Translations under genes and position numbers: made by a program
Shown: piece by piece, positions 1-9,030 of the stretch
Position numbering within the stretch: position 1 is the stretch's first letter
Layout of the letters: every line of letters begins with the position of its first letter
DNA from: JAVBKP01 sp031553975
GTDB lineage: Bacteria; Bacillota; Clostridia; Peptostreptococcales; Anaerovoracaceae
Direction of reading: 5' to 3'
NCBI GenBank assembly: GCA_031553975.1
Contig: JAVBKP010000044.1
Coordinates: 1-51,177, forward strand
DNA: 51,177 nt
Notes under the pieces: generated by a model
What the model was told of the DNA's origin: nothing
The model's input: only the letters and a program-made list of their open reading frames with translations
Database searches by the model: none

Positions 1-547
1 AATTTATGATCTCAAAAAACCCATCCATTTTGGACGGAATCTCTTCAAATCGAGTGGGGATGTGACTTTTATCCACCTTTACATTATATAATCTATATTT
101 ACCAGGTATTTCATCACCTTCTGTTACTTCGTTCATCACTATTTCGTTAAGCTGTTGGCAAAGTTCCTTTGTGATTATTATGTTACCGCCAGCAGGCACT
201 GTCTTTTGAATAAATTCATGAACTTTGCGAATGTTTAAAACCTCTTGCTCCTGCCTGTTTTTTGCGGCGTTGGACCCCAAAACATCTGCTATTTCACTTT
301 CGTTTAAGGTGTTGCCCTCAATTCCGGTGGTGCCTTTAATGTCACTCAAAATCATATCTGATTTTACTGTACCACCTTGTATTTTATTTCTATCTTTTCC
401 ATTTGGTAAAAATTCAGACTTAAGACCATTTCCGACGGGAATGTCTTTTAAAATGTCCCTATAATTGTATATAGAGGTTAAAAGCTTTACAAGCTCCAAG
501 TCTTTCATATTTAGTAAATGATTAAACGAAATATTCCAATACGCCAT
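1..547 (-). CDS. Fic family protein, N-terminal part (cut by window edge)
   Basis: Translating the minus strand from the ATG at 547 gives about 182 codons without a stop, running off the left edge. A good SD (AAGGAG, 8-9 nt upstream) supports the start. Around residues 75-85 is TTGIEGNTLNESEIADVL. This fits the inhibitory (S/T)xxxE(G/N) helix of class II Fic proteins and the IEGN-x-L-x-x-x-E signature common in their N-terminal regions. Fic enzymes usually transfer AMP from ATP to a target protein; the inhibitory glutamate blocks productive ATP binding. The catalytic HPFxxGNGR loop would lie beyond the edge, so activity cannot be judged. The family call rests on this motif plus general N-terminal similarity. 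Confidence 0.72.
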   Translation of the reverse strand, partial: MAYWNISFNHLLNMKDLELVKLLTSIYNYRDILKDIPVGNGLKSEFLPNGKDRNKIQGGTVKSDMILSDIKGTTGIEGNTLNESEIADVLGSNAAKNRQEQEVLNIRKVHEFIQKTVPAGGNIIITKELCQQLNEIVMNEVTEGDEIPGKYRLYNVKVDKSHIPTRFEEIPSKMDGFFEIIN

Positions 548-644
548 AATTATTTCTCCTTATCAACTAATAACTAATTATATTATATGTCAATAATTAT
601 GTCCATAAAAATAGCTAATTATTTAATAGATTCCTCTATGCGCT

Positions 645-653
645 GGGGGGGGG
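645..653. repeat. G9 homopolymer tract
   Basis: Nine consecutive G on the plus strand lie just past the stop codon of the small minus-strand gene. The tract is outside any gene I can support. It could be slippage-prone, or its length could be a sequencing artefact. Confidence 0.6.
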
Positions 654-658
654 TTCCA

Positions 659-841
659 TCATTTTGTATTATCTTCCACTTTTACACTGGTCACATTGAT
701 CACAGCATCTTTTTCAACAGCGCCAACAAAGGCTTTAAACGCAACATCATAGCCTTTCCGGATTGATTCTTCAATTTCATGCATTGGTTTGTTTGGTATT
801 GGTTTGTCATTGGTCAATTCAATGGTAACAATTGTTTTCAT
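659..841 (-). CDS. small hypothetical protein (60 aa)
   Basis: I do not recognise this protein. An upstream in-frame ATG at 847 lies only 3 nt from the SD (AAGGA), whereas the ATG at 841 has about 8 nt spacing, so 841 is the preferred start. The product is soluble and has a regular pattern: a beta-like opening (KTIVTIELTND), an amphipathic helix (residues 20-40), and a C-terminal beta-like stretch. No signal peptide or membrane segment is visible. It sits alone between the Fic gene and an antitoxin relic, on the same strand as both, so it may belong to the same small accessory patch. Function unknown. Confidence 0.55.
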   Translation of the reverse strand: MKTIVTIELTNDKPIPNKPMHEIEESIRKGYDVAFKAFVGAVEKDAVINVTSVKVEDNTK

Positions 842-975
842 CTGCATATTCCTTCTTTTCTATTAAACTTTTTATACCATTTATTATACATAATTTACGC
901 TTGAAATGCTATTTTCCGCGAAAAATTAAAAACGTCACCAAATCAAAATAGATTTTAATGACAGTTTTAAATGAA

Positions 976-1189
976 TTATAATATAAAGCTATTTTCCTTT
1001 ATTTTAGGGTTATCTTTTAGAACTTCGCAACATTTTTCTACCGCATTTAAGAACGCTCCTGCAGCAACCAGTTTCGCATATACATCAAGTCTAGACATCT
1101 TTTCTTCATACATTTCCATGCCCATTTTTTGTTACAAAAATTGGTTCCTCAGCAAGATGACACCTGCGAGAAATTTCACTTTGCGTTGT
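976..1189 (-). pseudogene. decayed Phd/YefM-type antitoxin relic
   Basis: Two minus-strand reading frames must be joined to read a Phd/YefM-like protein. The upstream frame gives TTQSEISRRCHLAEEPIFVTKNGHG. Typical members read ...C...EPIFVTKNGHGDMVVMSMEMYEEKM. The downstream frame resumes as MEMYEEKMSRLDVYAKLV and ends at a TAA at 976-978. The missing DMVVMS-like residues and the frame change fit a deletion between two CATGGA repeats. No proper N-terminus or SD is visible, so the gene is also 5'-truncated. Phd/YefM proteins neutralise a partner toxin and repress their own operon; no partner toxin is left beside it. The family assignment is from motif recognition. Confidence 0.6.
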
Positions 1190-1275
1190 GAAAATAAATG
1201 GGTAGAGTAAGGAATCGCCTTATTTTGGTACTCTCATTATTCCTGCATTATAGGGTAATTATAGTGCTATGAGAA

Positions 1276-1304
1276 TTGCTTGTCAATCCAATATATGATA
1301 TACT
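1276..1304 (+). promoter_or_regulatory. possible sigma-A promoter of the hybrid kinase gene
   Basis: TTGCTT at 1276-1281 and TATACT at 1299-1304 are separated by 17 nt. They lie about 40 nt upstream of the start codon at 1343. The -35 box is weak. Confidence 0.35.
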
Positions 1305-1342
1305 AACTCTGTATATTTTGCATACATGAATAAGGAATAAAG

Positions 1343-4300
1343 ATGGCTAAAAAAATAGGTTTTGTAGTTCTGATTTTAATATTGATGAGGCTCTTAACAG
1401 GATCGTCTGACAGTGTAGATCGTGCCCTAGCTGATGGTGGGGTGATTGATTCTTCTGCTCTTGCAAGTGTTGCCATGGGCGACGTGGTGAGCTTGGCGGG
1501 GAAATGGGAGTATTATCCAGACAGGCTATTAACGCTAGTAGACATACAATCAGATGCTAATACATCTGTCACTGTGGAAGTACCACTTTCGCTGAATGAT
1601 TCAAAGCAAAACCCCAAAACAAAAGATTCCAAATATGGAACATACCATTTGGTCATCAATACGGGCGACCATGGGGTGAAATACGGCATATACTCTACTT
1701 TTATGGGGTACTCATATAATGTTCTTGTCAACGGTGAACGAATCGGCGGTAACGGCGTTGTAGGTGAAAATCCAAACGCTGCAAAGGCAGGCATGAAAAG
1801 GTCTGCATACTACTTCACTTCAAAATTAGGAAAAATTGACATTGTCATACAGTCCTCTAACTTTTATTATGCAACAGCAGGATTAACGGGCGCAATTTTC
1901 TTTGGAAGAGAGGCAGCGTTGAATACGTTTGAAGAAGAAAATGTATTCAAACATTCTCTAATAACAGGATACCTGTTTGCATTCTTTGCCGCCATGGGTG
2001 CTATCAATTTTTTTTATAGAGGAAACAAGATGGTGCTTTATTTTGCACTGTCGTGTTTTTCAATATTTGTTAGACAACTGATAACAGGCGAGAGCTTAAT
2101 TCTATACATATTCCCTACTATGAAATGGGATAACATGCTCGGGGGCGAATTCTTAGCGTATTATAGCGGAATTATGTTCATGCTCTTATTTTTCAATGAA
2201 CTGCTCCCCAATTCTATACCAAAGATATTGATGCGACTGATAACAGGGATTTCGTTGCTGTTTATTGCCATGATTATTGTACTACCACCGATTATATTTA
2301 GCCAAACATTAACGTATTTTCAAATTGTTACATTTGCGGCCATCATATCCACAGTCATAGGAATAGTGAGGTTTTATAGAAGAGGAGAGGATAGAGTAAA
2401 AGTCTTGCTATTCACAGCAGGGTTCTCATTCTTTGCACTTACTATGGTGCTAGATATTTTATATTACTCTCAGGTTCTCCCAGGACTGATTACAAATGGC
2501 AATAGGACACCAATAGGACTGTTCATGTTCTTGTTGATTGATACCTTGATTGTGCTTATGCACTTCCAGAACTTATCTGACATGCAACGAAGATTTTCTG
2601 AAGAACTAGAGGAAAAAGTGGTTGAGCGTACTGCCAGCTTGCAGGCTGCCATGAATGAAGCGAATCATGCAAAAGCAATAGCTGAACGAGCCACCAAAAC
2701 AAAAGATCAGTTTTTGGCCAATATGTCACATGAGATCAGAACCCCTATGAATGCCATAATCGGTATGTCAGATTTACTACTAATAGAGGAATTAACACCT
2801 AGACAACAGGCGTATACCAATGACATAAAGACATCTTCAATGTCTTTATTGAATATTATCAATGATATTTTGGACTTTTCAAAGATAGAGGCTGGCAAGC
2901 TACAGCTAGTGCCAATCCATTATAATCTTATTGGATTGCTGGACAATGTAACGTCTATTATTAGATTTGGTGCTGAGTCAAAAAACCTGGAGTTTAGAGT
3001 TGAGTTAGGCGAAGGCCTACCAAGGGTGGTTTTTGGAGATGATGTAAGGCTTAGACAAGTTCTCATCAATACGCTGGGGAACGCTGTAAAATTCACACCA
3101 GCAGGTTTCGTAAAACTATCGGTAAGAAGCCTAGGCAATAGCAGAATACAATTTCAAATCCAAGATACGGGCAGAGGGATAAAGGAAAGCGCAATAGCCA
3201 GTATTTTTACACCTTTTGAACAGTTAGAGTTAAGTGCAAATAGAGATACAGTGGGGACTGGTCTAGGTCTTGCCATAACCCACAATTTAGTGACCATGAT
3301 GGGCGGAGAGATCAAGATTGACAGCGTGTACGGTGAAGGTTCCACATTTTATGTTACGATTCCGTTTACACTGGGCAATGAAGAAAAAGTGACACAAACC
3401 CATGGTGCCCCACTGGAATTTGTCAGTGCGCCAGATGCCAAAGTTCTCTTGGTTGATGACAATCAGATCAATCTCAATGTAGGTGCAGGGCTACTTAGAC
3501 TTTGCGACATAGAATGTGAAACAGTTAACAATGGTGCGGATGCCATAGAAATGGCCATGAATAAGCAATACGATATAATATTTATGGATCATATGATGCC
3601 AGATATAGATGGAATACAAGCTACCAAGATTATTCGTGGTTTTGGTGGAAGATATAGAACTATGCCAATAGTAGCCCTGACGGCCAATGCCATATCAGGG
3701 GCTAGGGAAATGTTCCTTAACTCTGGATTTAACGATTTTCTATCTAAGCCGATAGATAAGGCATTACTTAACGAAATACTTATGAAATGGCTGCCTTTAG
3801 AAAAGCAAATTATTGTAGAAGGCCGCTCGTTGGCTCCAACACAGGTGATATATAGCGCTATATTGCGAAAGGCATCAAAAATCGAAGAGCTAGATGTTCA
3901 ACTAGGACTTAACAGGGTGGCGGGCATGCAGGATGTATATGAAAAATCCCTACGATTGCTATCAAAGCATATTCCGGCTGCTAACAAGGCTTGCGGAGAA
4001 TTTTTAGAAAGAGGTGACCTAAAAGCCTTTGCCATAGAAGTTCATGGACTAAAAGGTTCTCTTGCCAACATTGGAGCTATGCTACTATCTGATTTGGCCA
4101 TGGAGCTAGAGGAGTTATCTAAATCTGGAGAACTGCAAGAATGCAGGTACAAATTCCCTTCTTTTTTCCATGATGCAGGTCTCATGGGGCAGCAACTACA
4201 ACAGATATTCATCAGTGAACAAGGATTTGGACAGGATGTAAGACCAGAAGGAAACACTTACATGCTACCAAATGAGCTTATGAAAATACGGGGAATGTTA

Positions 4301-4483
4301 GATGACTTCAATGATGTAGATGCGTTAGAAGTGATAAATAATCTCCTTTTGAGCACATATGAAAAAGAAGTAAACAAAATATTGGAAGAGCTAAAAGAGT
4401 TAACAGAGTCTTTTGCTTTTGAAGAAGGGGTAGCACTAATAGATAGAAAATTAGACGCAGCATTAAAAGAATCATGGATATAA
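1343..4483 (+). CDS. 7TMR-DISM hybrid sensor histidine kinase with REC and Hpt domains
   Basis: This 1046-aa membrane sensor begins with a signal/TM segment (residues 5-20). An extracytoplasmic DISM-type domain follows (about 50-190, containing VSLAGKWEYYPD), then about seven TM helices (about 205-420). After a coiled-coil linker comes HisKA with MSHEIRTPMNA (phospho-acceptor H463), then HATPase_c (DTGRGI and GTGLGLAI boxes). A receiver domain has phospho-acceptor D749 in IIFMDHMMPDIDG. An Hpt domain has H901 in EVHGLKGSLANIGA. The order predicts an internal H-D-H phosphorelay responding to an external, possibly carbohydrate-like, ligand. No DNA-binding output domain is present, so a separate response regulator must receive the phosphate. 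SD AAGGA lies 6 nt upstream. Monocistronic: a terminator follows and metQ is convergent. Confidence 0.88.
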   Translation: MAKKIGFVVLILILMRLLTGSSDSVDRALADGGVIDSSALASVAMGDVVSLAGKWEYYPDRLLTLVDIQSDANTSVTVEVPLSLNDSKQNPKTKDSKYGTYHLVINTGDHGVKYGIYSTFMGYSYNVLVNGERIGGNGVVGENPNAAKAGMKRSAYYFTSKLGKIDIVIQSSNFYYATAGLTGAIFFGREAALNTFEEENVFKHSLITGYLFAFFAAMGAINFFYRGNKMVLYFALSCFSIFVRQLITGESLILYIFPTMKWDNMLGGEFLAYYSGIMFMLLFFNELLPNSIPKILMRLITGISLLFIAMIIVLPPIIFSQTLTYFQIVTFAAIISTVIGIVRFYRRGEDRVKVLLFTAGFSFFALTMVLDILYYSQVLPGLITNGNRTPIGLFMFLLIDTLIVLMHFQNLSDMQRRFSEELEEKVVERTASLQAAMNEANHAKAIAERATKTKDQFLANMSHEIRTPMNAIIGMSDLLLIEELTPRQQAYTNDIKTSSMSLLNIINDILDFSKIEAGKLQLVPIHYNLIGLLDNVTSIIRFGAESKNLEFRVELGEGLPRVVFGDDVRLRQVLINTLGNAVKFTPAGFVKLSVRSLGNSRIQFQIQDTGRGIKESAIASIFTPFEQLELSANRDTVGTGLGLAITHNLVTMMGGEIKIDSVYGEGSTFYVTIPFTLGNEEKVTQTHGAPLEFVSAPDAKVLLVDDNQINLNVGAGLLRLCDIECETVNNGADAIEMAMNKQYDIIFMDHMMPDIDGIQATKIIRGFGGRYRTMPIVALTANAISGAREMFLNSGFNDFLSKPIDKALLNEILMKWLPLEKQIIVEGRSLAPTQVIYSAILRKASKIEELDVQLGLNRVAGMQDVYEKSLRLLSKHIPAANKACGEFLERGDLKAFAIEVHGLKGSLANIGAMLLSDLAMELEELSKSGELQECRYKFPSFFHDAGLMGQQLQQIFISEQGFGQDVRPEGNTYMLPNELMKIRGMLDDFNDVDALEVINNLLLSTYEKEVNKILEELKELTESFAFEEGVALIDRKLDAALKESWI

Positions 4484-4488
4484 ATAAA

Positions 4489-4528
4489 GGCCAGTGAAAA
4501 CACCTCATGAAGAGAGTTTTCACTGGCC
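4489..4528. terminator. bidirectional hairpin between kinase gene and metQ
   Basis: A perfect 13-bp inverted repeat (GGCCAGTGAAAAC, 4489-4501, with its complement at 4516-4528) encloses a 14-nt loop between two convergent genes. The minus-strand side is followed by TTTATTTA; the plus side has only a weak T run. Confidence 0.7.
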
Positions 4529-4539
4529 TCTAAATTTAC

Positions 4540-5370
4540 TTAAAACATTGGTACTACTGCACCTTGGTATGTATCTTCGATATACTTTTTCACTTTTTCA
4601 CTTTGCAGTGCTGACATCAAGGCTTTGATTTCTTCTCTAGACTCATCACCAGCTCGTACAGCTACTATATTAGCGAATTCTTTGGCAGCTGCTGAATCTT
4701 TCTCTTCTTTGGCAAGAGCATCTGAAGATGCATTTAGTCCGGCCTGAATAGCATAATTCCCGTTGATTACTGCCATATCTACATCTGGAAGAGATCTAGC
4801 AAGTTGCTCTGCACCGATTTCAACAATCTCAATGTTCTTTGGATTTTCAACAATATCGATTTTAGTAGCAGTAAGTCCCGCACCTTCTCTTATTTTAATA
4901 ATACCTTGGGTTTCTAACAAAAGCAACGCTCTAGCTTCATTGGTCGTATCGTTTGGTACAGCGATTTTTGCGCCATCAGCAAGTTCTGCAATTGTCTTTG
5001 TTTTTCCAGCATAGAGTCCAAGTGGCTCATAGTGAACAACCCCAGCACTCACTAGCGTAGTATTATTCTTTGCATTGAAGTCTGATAAATACGGCATGTG
5101 TTGGAAGAAGTTAGCGTCCAAATCACCAGAATCAACGGCTAAGTTAGGTTGAACATAATCCAAGAATTCTTTAATAACTAAATCATATCCTTGTTCAGCC
5201 AATACTTCTTTGGCTACGTTTAAAATCTCCACATGAGGAACAGGCGATGCACCAATTGTAATTGGTTTTAGTTCTACGGGTTGCTCTTCAGTAGAACTAG
5301 CAGGGCTACATCCTACAACCCCTGTAACTCCCAGGGCAATTGCTAATACTAAAGCTAATAATTTTTTCAT
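4540..5370 (-). CDS. metQ: methionine ABC transporter substrate-binding lipoprotein MetQ
   Basis: This NlpA/MetQ family lipoprotein (276 aa) captures methionine, probably in either stereoisomer, outside the cell and delivers it to MetNI. It starts MKKLLALVLA and has a signal peptide ending in a lipobox (GVVGC), so it is anchored by a lipidated cysteine. The mature part opens with ITIGASPVPHVEIL, characteristic of the family, and later has QPNLAVDSGDLDANFFQH. An upstream in-frame ATG at 5391 exists, but the SD AGGAG lies inside that extension, 9 nt before the ATG at 5370, which decides the start. It is the last gene of metNIQ, 23 nt after metI, ending at a bidirectional hairpin. Confidence 0.92.
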   Translation of the reverse strand: MKKLLALVLAIALGVTGVVGCSPASSTEEQPVELKPITIGASPVPHVEILNVAKEVLAEQGYDLVIKEFLDYVQPNLAVDSGDLDANFFQHMPYLSDFNAKNNTTLVSAGVVHYEPLGLYAGKTKTIAELADGAKIAVPNDTTNEARALLLLETQGIIKIREGAGLTATKIDIVENPKNIEIVEIGAEQLARSLPDVDMAVINGNYAIQAGLNASSDALAKEEKDSAAAKEFANIVAVRAGDESREEIKALMSALQSEKVKKYIEDTYQGAVVPMF

Positions 5371-5393
5371 TTTTGATTTTCTCCTATACATTT

Positions 5394-6035
5394 TTAAATT
5401 CGCTTATCAACTGATTTGGCGATGCGCATCCCTACTTCTTGGAATACCTGTACAAGTATGACAATAATTACGACAGTAACAATCATTATATCTAATTCCC
5501 ATCTGTACATGCCATATCGTATGGCAATATCACCAAGACCTCCGCCCCCTACGATCCCCGCCATAGCGGAATAGCTTAGGATGGTTGTTGTAGCAATGGC
5601 CGCACCCACCATGATAGATGGTCCCGCCTCGGGAAGCATCACTTTTGTTATAATCTGCATGGGGGAGGCCCCCATAGATTGAGCCGCCTCAATAATCCCT
5701 TTATCCACTTCTTTTAGTGACTGCTCCACCAAACGTGCAATAAACGGTGCAGAGGCCACAACCAGAGGCACTACCGTAGCAACCGTACCGATAGAACTTC
5801 CCACGATGAATCTAGTAAATGGCTGTATTGCCACCAATAATATCAAGAATGGAATGGATCTACCTATATTTATAATAATATCTAGCGTTGATTTTACTAT
5901 CTTATTCTCAACTACGGCAACGGCAATGCCCAAAGGCAATCCAATAATATACGCTATAACGGTGGAAGCCACTGTCATAAATAGCGTTTCAAAAATGCCC
6001 TGAATTAACATATCCATAACGTCTTTGCTAAACAC
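5394..6035 (-). CDS. metI: methionine ABC transporter permease MetI
   Basis: A 213-aa integral membrane protein with about five TM helices, the usual size of MetI. It forms the translocation channel as a homodimer with MetN ATPases. The cytoplasmic coupling (EAA) loop reads EAAQSMGASPMQIITKVMLPEAGP around residues 125-150. The start is GTG at 6035, preceded by GGAGG at 9 nt spacing. The first 8 nt overlap the end of metN, which suggests translational coupling. The gene is directly followed by metQ. Confidence 0.92.
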   Translation of the reverse strand: MFSKDVMDMLIQGIFETLFMTVASTVIAYIIGLPLGIAVAVVENKIVKSTLDIIINIGRSIPFLILLVAIQPFTRFIVGSSIGTVATVVPLVVASAPFIARLVEQSLKEVDKGIIEAAQSMGASPMQIITKVMLPEAGPSIMVGAAIATTTILSYSAMAGIVGGGGLGDIAIRYGMYRWELDIMIVTVVIIVILVQVFQEVGMRIAKSVDKRI

Positions 6036-7050
6036 TACTTATCACCTCCTCCACGGTCATTCCCTTGTCAGTCAAATACGCCATGAGGCGGTTAGCGACA
6101 AGTTCATCTTGTGGTAATTGCAGTACCATCTGACCATAAGATTTATCTCCAATTTCTCTCATATCCCCGAACAAAATATTCACAGGGGCTTTACACTCAA
6201 GAATCATATTGGCTATAATTGGTTCGTAGGACACATCCCCTTCAAATACAACACGACAACGCCGTTCGCCTAAGAAGTGCTTTTTCTCACCTTCATTCCC
6301 GCCAGGGAATACCAAGGCATGACCTATCTCCGATTTAGGTTTTGTGAAAACATCTGCCACTTTTCCAACTTCTGCTATTTTATGATTGTCAATGATAGCA
6401 ACATGGCTGCAAATCTCTTCTATGACACTCATTTCGTGTGTGATAATCACAATAGTAATACCAAGTCTTTTGTTGATGTCTTTTAATAGTTCTAGTACAG
6501 ATCTAGTGGTGGTAGGGTCTAAGGCACTAGTAGCCTCATCACACAACAAAACTTTAGGATTGGTTGCAAGTGCTCGTGCTATGGCTATTCTTTGCTTTTG
6601 TCCACCAGAGAGCTGAGAAGGATAAGCTTTTGCCTTATCAGGCAACCCAACGATTTCAAGTAGTTCAAGGGCACGTTTTCTAGCCTCGGACTTTTTGACG
6701 CCTGCTATTTCTAGCGGAAAGCAGATGTTGTCAACAGTAGTTCGTTGCAGTAAGAGATTAAACTGCTGAAAAATCATGCCCATAGAGCGCCTGGCGGCAT
6801 TCAAGTCTTTATTGCTTAACGTGTTTAGATCAACCCCATCAAAAATGACCGTACCTGAAGTGGGTTTTTCTAGGAAGTTAATACACCTTACAAGGGTACT
6901 CTTACCCGCACCAGAAAGACCGATGATACCAAAGATATCACCTTCATGTATGGTCAAGTCTATGTTGTCTAAAGCCTGCACATTCATGTCTTTTGACTGA
7001 AATGTTTTGTGCAGTCCTTTGATGTCAATAATCGCTTTTTTATCTGCCAA
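6028..7050 (-). CDS. metN: methionine ABC transporter ATP-binding protein MetN
   Basis: A 340-aa ATPase subunit. It has a Walker A (GLSGAGKS, about residues 42-49), a Q-loop, the signature LSGGQKQR, a Walker B (VLLCDEATSALDP) and the switch histidine in VIITHEMS. The C-terminal 90 residues form the NIL domain, which in MetN of known structure binds methionine and causes trans-inhibition. The start appears to be TTG at 7050, with GGAGG 5 nt upstream; no ATG in a suitable place competes with it. It is the first gene of metNIQ under the promoter at 7081-7110. The leader is too short to hold a SAM riboswitch, so regulation is by other means. Confidence 0.93.
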   Translation of the reverse strand: MADKKAIIDIKGLHKTFQSKDMNVQALDNIDLTIHEGDIFGIIGLSGAGKSTLVRCINFLEKPTSGTVIFDGVDLNTLSNKDLNAARRSMGMIFQQFNLLLQRTTVDNICFPLEIAGVKKSEARKRALELLEIVGLPDKAKAYPSQLSGGQKQRIAIARALATNPKVLLCDEATSALDPTTTRSVLELLKDINKRLGITIVIITHEMSVIEEICSHVAIIDNHKIAEVGKVADVFTKPKSEIGHALVFPGGNEGEKKHFLGERRCRVVFEGDVSYEPIIANMILECKAPVNILFGDMREIGDKSYGQMVLQLPQDELVANRLMAYLTDKGMTVEEVISSV

Positions 7051-7080
7051 TTTTTCCTCCGATTTTAAGAATATCCCTAT

Positions 7081-7110
7081 ATTATATCCTTAAAATTAGA
7101 GGCTTGTCAA
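7081..7110 (-). promoter_or_regulatory. sigma-A promoter of metNIQ
   Basis: On the minus strand a consensus TTGACA (7110-7105) is followed by 18 nt and a consensus TATAAT (7086-7081). The metN start is about 30 nt downstream. This predicts a very short leader. Confidence 0.75.
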
Positions 7111-7131
7111 ATAAAATATTGATAAGATGCC

Positions 7132-9027
7132 TTAAAATTCTAAAGCGCCATATGTGTGCCCACCACGAAGTGGCTTAAAGTCTAAATCATTCTCTTTATA
7201 GGCTCTGATAACTTGCCTTAGCTCACTAGGAGTATAATGACATGCTTCAATACGAAATCGGTCGATTCCAATATCATGAAGACCATCTAATATTGGAAGA
7301 TAACAAATGTCCTTATAAGGCAATAGGTGGCATTGTCCGCGATTGTCTTTGTACACTGGGTGTTCGCGCCCATTTTCATCAACCAGCACCAACACCTGGT
7401 TAGACACATGTGTATTATCCACGGATTTAATCACCTCAGATTTTTGCGCAGATTCATACAGATCTTCTTTTAAGAGCATAACAGTAGGGGCCCCATGCAC
7501 GATGACTTCCATAGGCAAGGCTGTGTGCTTTGCCGCATATATGAGGTCAGCAATGTTAGGCTCCACTGACAATGTATAGCTACTAAGCCCTGCATCCTTA
7601 TAAAATACAGCGGCATCAGGGTTATAGATGTTCAAAGTGCTGTCTCCAGCCATAGGGAGACCAAGGTGTTTAAATTGCTGTATTGCGCCTAGGTTAGTGA
7701 TGAGCAGTCCATCTAGTCCCAAGTCTTGGCTTAAAAATTCTATTAACTCGTTAGCCCATGTGTCGGTGAGCATATGGGGAAGGGCAAAGCATACTTTTGT
7801 ACTTCCTTTGGCGGCGGTAAGTTCCTTTATTTCAGCACCCTTAAAGCAATGGTCTGGAAGGAATACATCATCTGACAAGTAAATACAATCTACACCCTCG
7901 GCTAAAGCTACCTTGGCTGTTGCAAGGGAATTAACCTTAACACTGTACTCTATTGGGGCCGCATTTGGCTTGCCGTCCGAGGCGGATTTCAAGATAGTCC
8001 TCAATCGAGCTGTAGTCTCTTCCGCTATTTCTCGCTCATCGGTGGCAGTACTAAAAGGTTTGCCAGTACTATAAAATGCACCTGTGCCCTCTAGTCTTTT
8101 GTTTATAATATCGTCAGATTTACCAAAGGCGTAGAAGGTGGTAAAATCACGTTTTCTACTCTCGAACAACTGCTCGGCGCCGATTTTGGGATCAAATCCA
8201 GTTGGGTCAGCTATGTATCTATCAATGGCGTCACCATAGGCATTAACAATGCCTATCAAATAGTCTGCATCTCTCATGCGACCTTCAATCTTAAAAGAAT
8301 TGATGCCCGCTGCAATCATTTCAGGAATATGCTCATACATATACATATCTTTAGTAGCCAGTGGAAAGTCTGTGTTGTAAAGCTTGCCGTCTAGCTTAGA
8401 CTGGTAGCCCCACCTGCATGGTTTCATACAGCGACCACGATTGCCACTTTGGCCAAAAACCAATCCACTATATGTACATTGGGCGCCATGGGAGATACAC
8501 ATATCACCATGAACAAAATATTCAAACTCAATATCCACCTTGTCCTTAAATGAACGAACCATGTCCAAAGTAGTCTCTCTCGAGGCGACTATTCTGGTGA
8601 TTCCCATGTCCTTCAAGAACTTTACAGTGTGGGAATTATGCACATCCATCATGACAGAAGAGTGGATTTCTAGAGCCAGGCTAAGATCACGAACCATTTT
8701 GATAATACTGACATCTTGGATGATCAGTGCGTCTGGACCTACTTTTTCAAGAAACCTAAGGTATGTCTCTAATTCTTTGATATCTTCTTCACCATGGAGA
8801 TTGTTTACTGTAATATATACTTTTTTACCTAAATCGTGAGCCAAACTCACAGCTTGGATCAACTCATCATTTTCAAAATTAAAGTTTTTTCGGTGCATAC
8901 GCATATTAAGCTTTTTACCACCAAGATACACAGCATCACAATTGGACCTTATTACTTCTTTAAAAATCTCAAAAGTGCCAGCTGGGGCGAGTAACTCCAC
9001 CAACTGGCCATTATAATACTTTGACAT
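7132..9027 (-). CDS. U32 family peptidase-like / RNA hydroxylation-type protein
   Basis: A 631-aa protein of the U32 (collagenase-like) family. It opens with VELLAPAGTFEIFKEVI, contains the signature FEYFVHGDMCISHGAQC and the cysteine motif GRCMKPCRW, and continues with KIEGRMRDADYL. Family members once called proteases include RlhA and TrhP, which hydroxylate rRNA or tRNA bases; an RNA-modifying role is therefore at least as likely as proteolysis. The cysteines would fit an iron-sulfur site. The C-terminal half (from about residue 355) is an additional TIM-barrel-like region, making it longer than the short YegQ-type members. It starts 3 nt after the preceding MCP-like gene, whose end carries its SD (AAAGGA), so the two are translationally coupled. 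Exact substrate unknown. Confidence 0.8.
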   Translation of the reverse strand: MSKYYNGQLVELLAPAGTFEIFKEVIRSNCDAVYLGGKKLNMRMHRKNFNFENDELIQAVSLAHDLGKKVYITVNNLHGEEDIKELETYLRFLEKVGPDALIIQDVSIIKMVRDLSLALEIHSSVMMDVHNSHTVKFLKDMGITRIVASRETTLDMVRSFKDKVDIEFEYFVHGDMCISHGAQCTYSGLVFGQSGNRGRCMKPCRWGYQSKLDGKLYNTDFPLATKDMYMYEHIPEMIAAGINSFKIEGRMRDADYLIGIVNAYGDAIDRYIADPTGFDPKIGAEQLFESRKRDFTTFYAFGKSDDIINKRLEGTGAFYSTGKPFSTATDEREIAEETTARLRTILKSASDGKPNAAPIEYSVKVNSLATAKVALAEGVDCIYLSDDVFLPDHCFKGAEIKELTAAKGSTKVCFALPHMLTDTWANELIEFLSQDLGLDGLLITNLGAIQQFKHLGLPMAGDSTLNIYNPDAAVFYKDAGLSSYTLSVEPNIADLIYAAKHTALPMEVIVHGAPTVMLLKEDLYESAQKSEVIKSVDNTHVSNQVLVLVDENGREHPVYKDNRGQCHLLPYKDICYLPILDGLHDIGIDRFRIEACHYTPSELRQVIRAYKENDLDFKPLRGGHTYGALEF

Positions 9028-9030
9028 GAT

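Noticed and set aside
225..464. Plus-strand open frame of 79 codons near the left edge
   Set aside because: Antisense to the Fic gene, which has a start, SD and inhibitory motif.
971..1210. Plus-strand open frame of 79 codons
   Set aside because: Antisense to the antitoxin relic, no SD, and no protein-like pattern.
7051..7131. Possible SAM riboswitch or T-box upstream of metNIQ
   Set aside because: Only about 80 nt separate metN from the upstream gene and the promoter lies within them, leaving a leader of about 25 nt.
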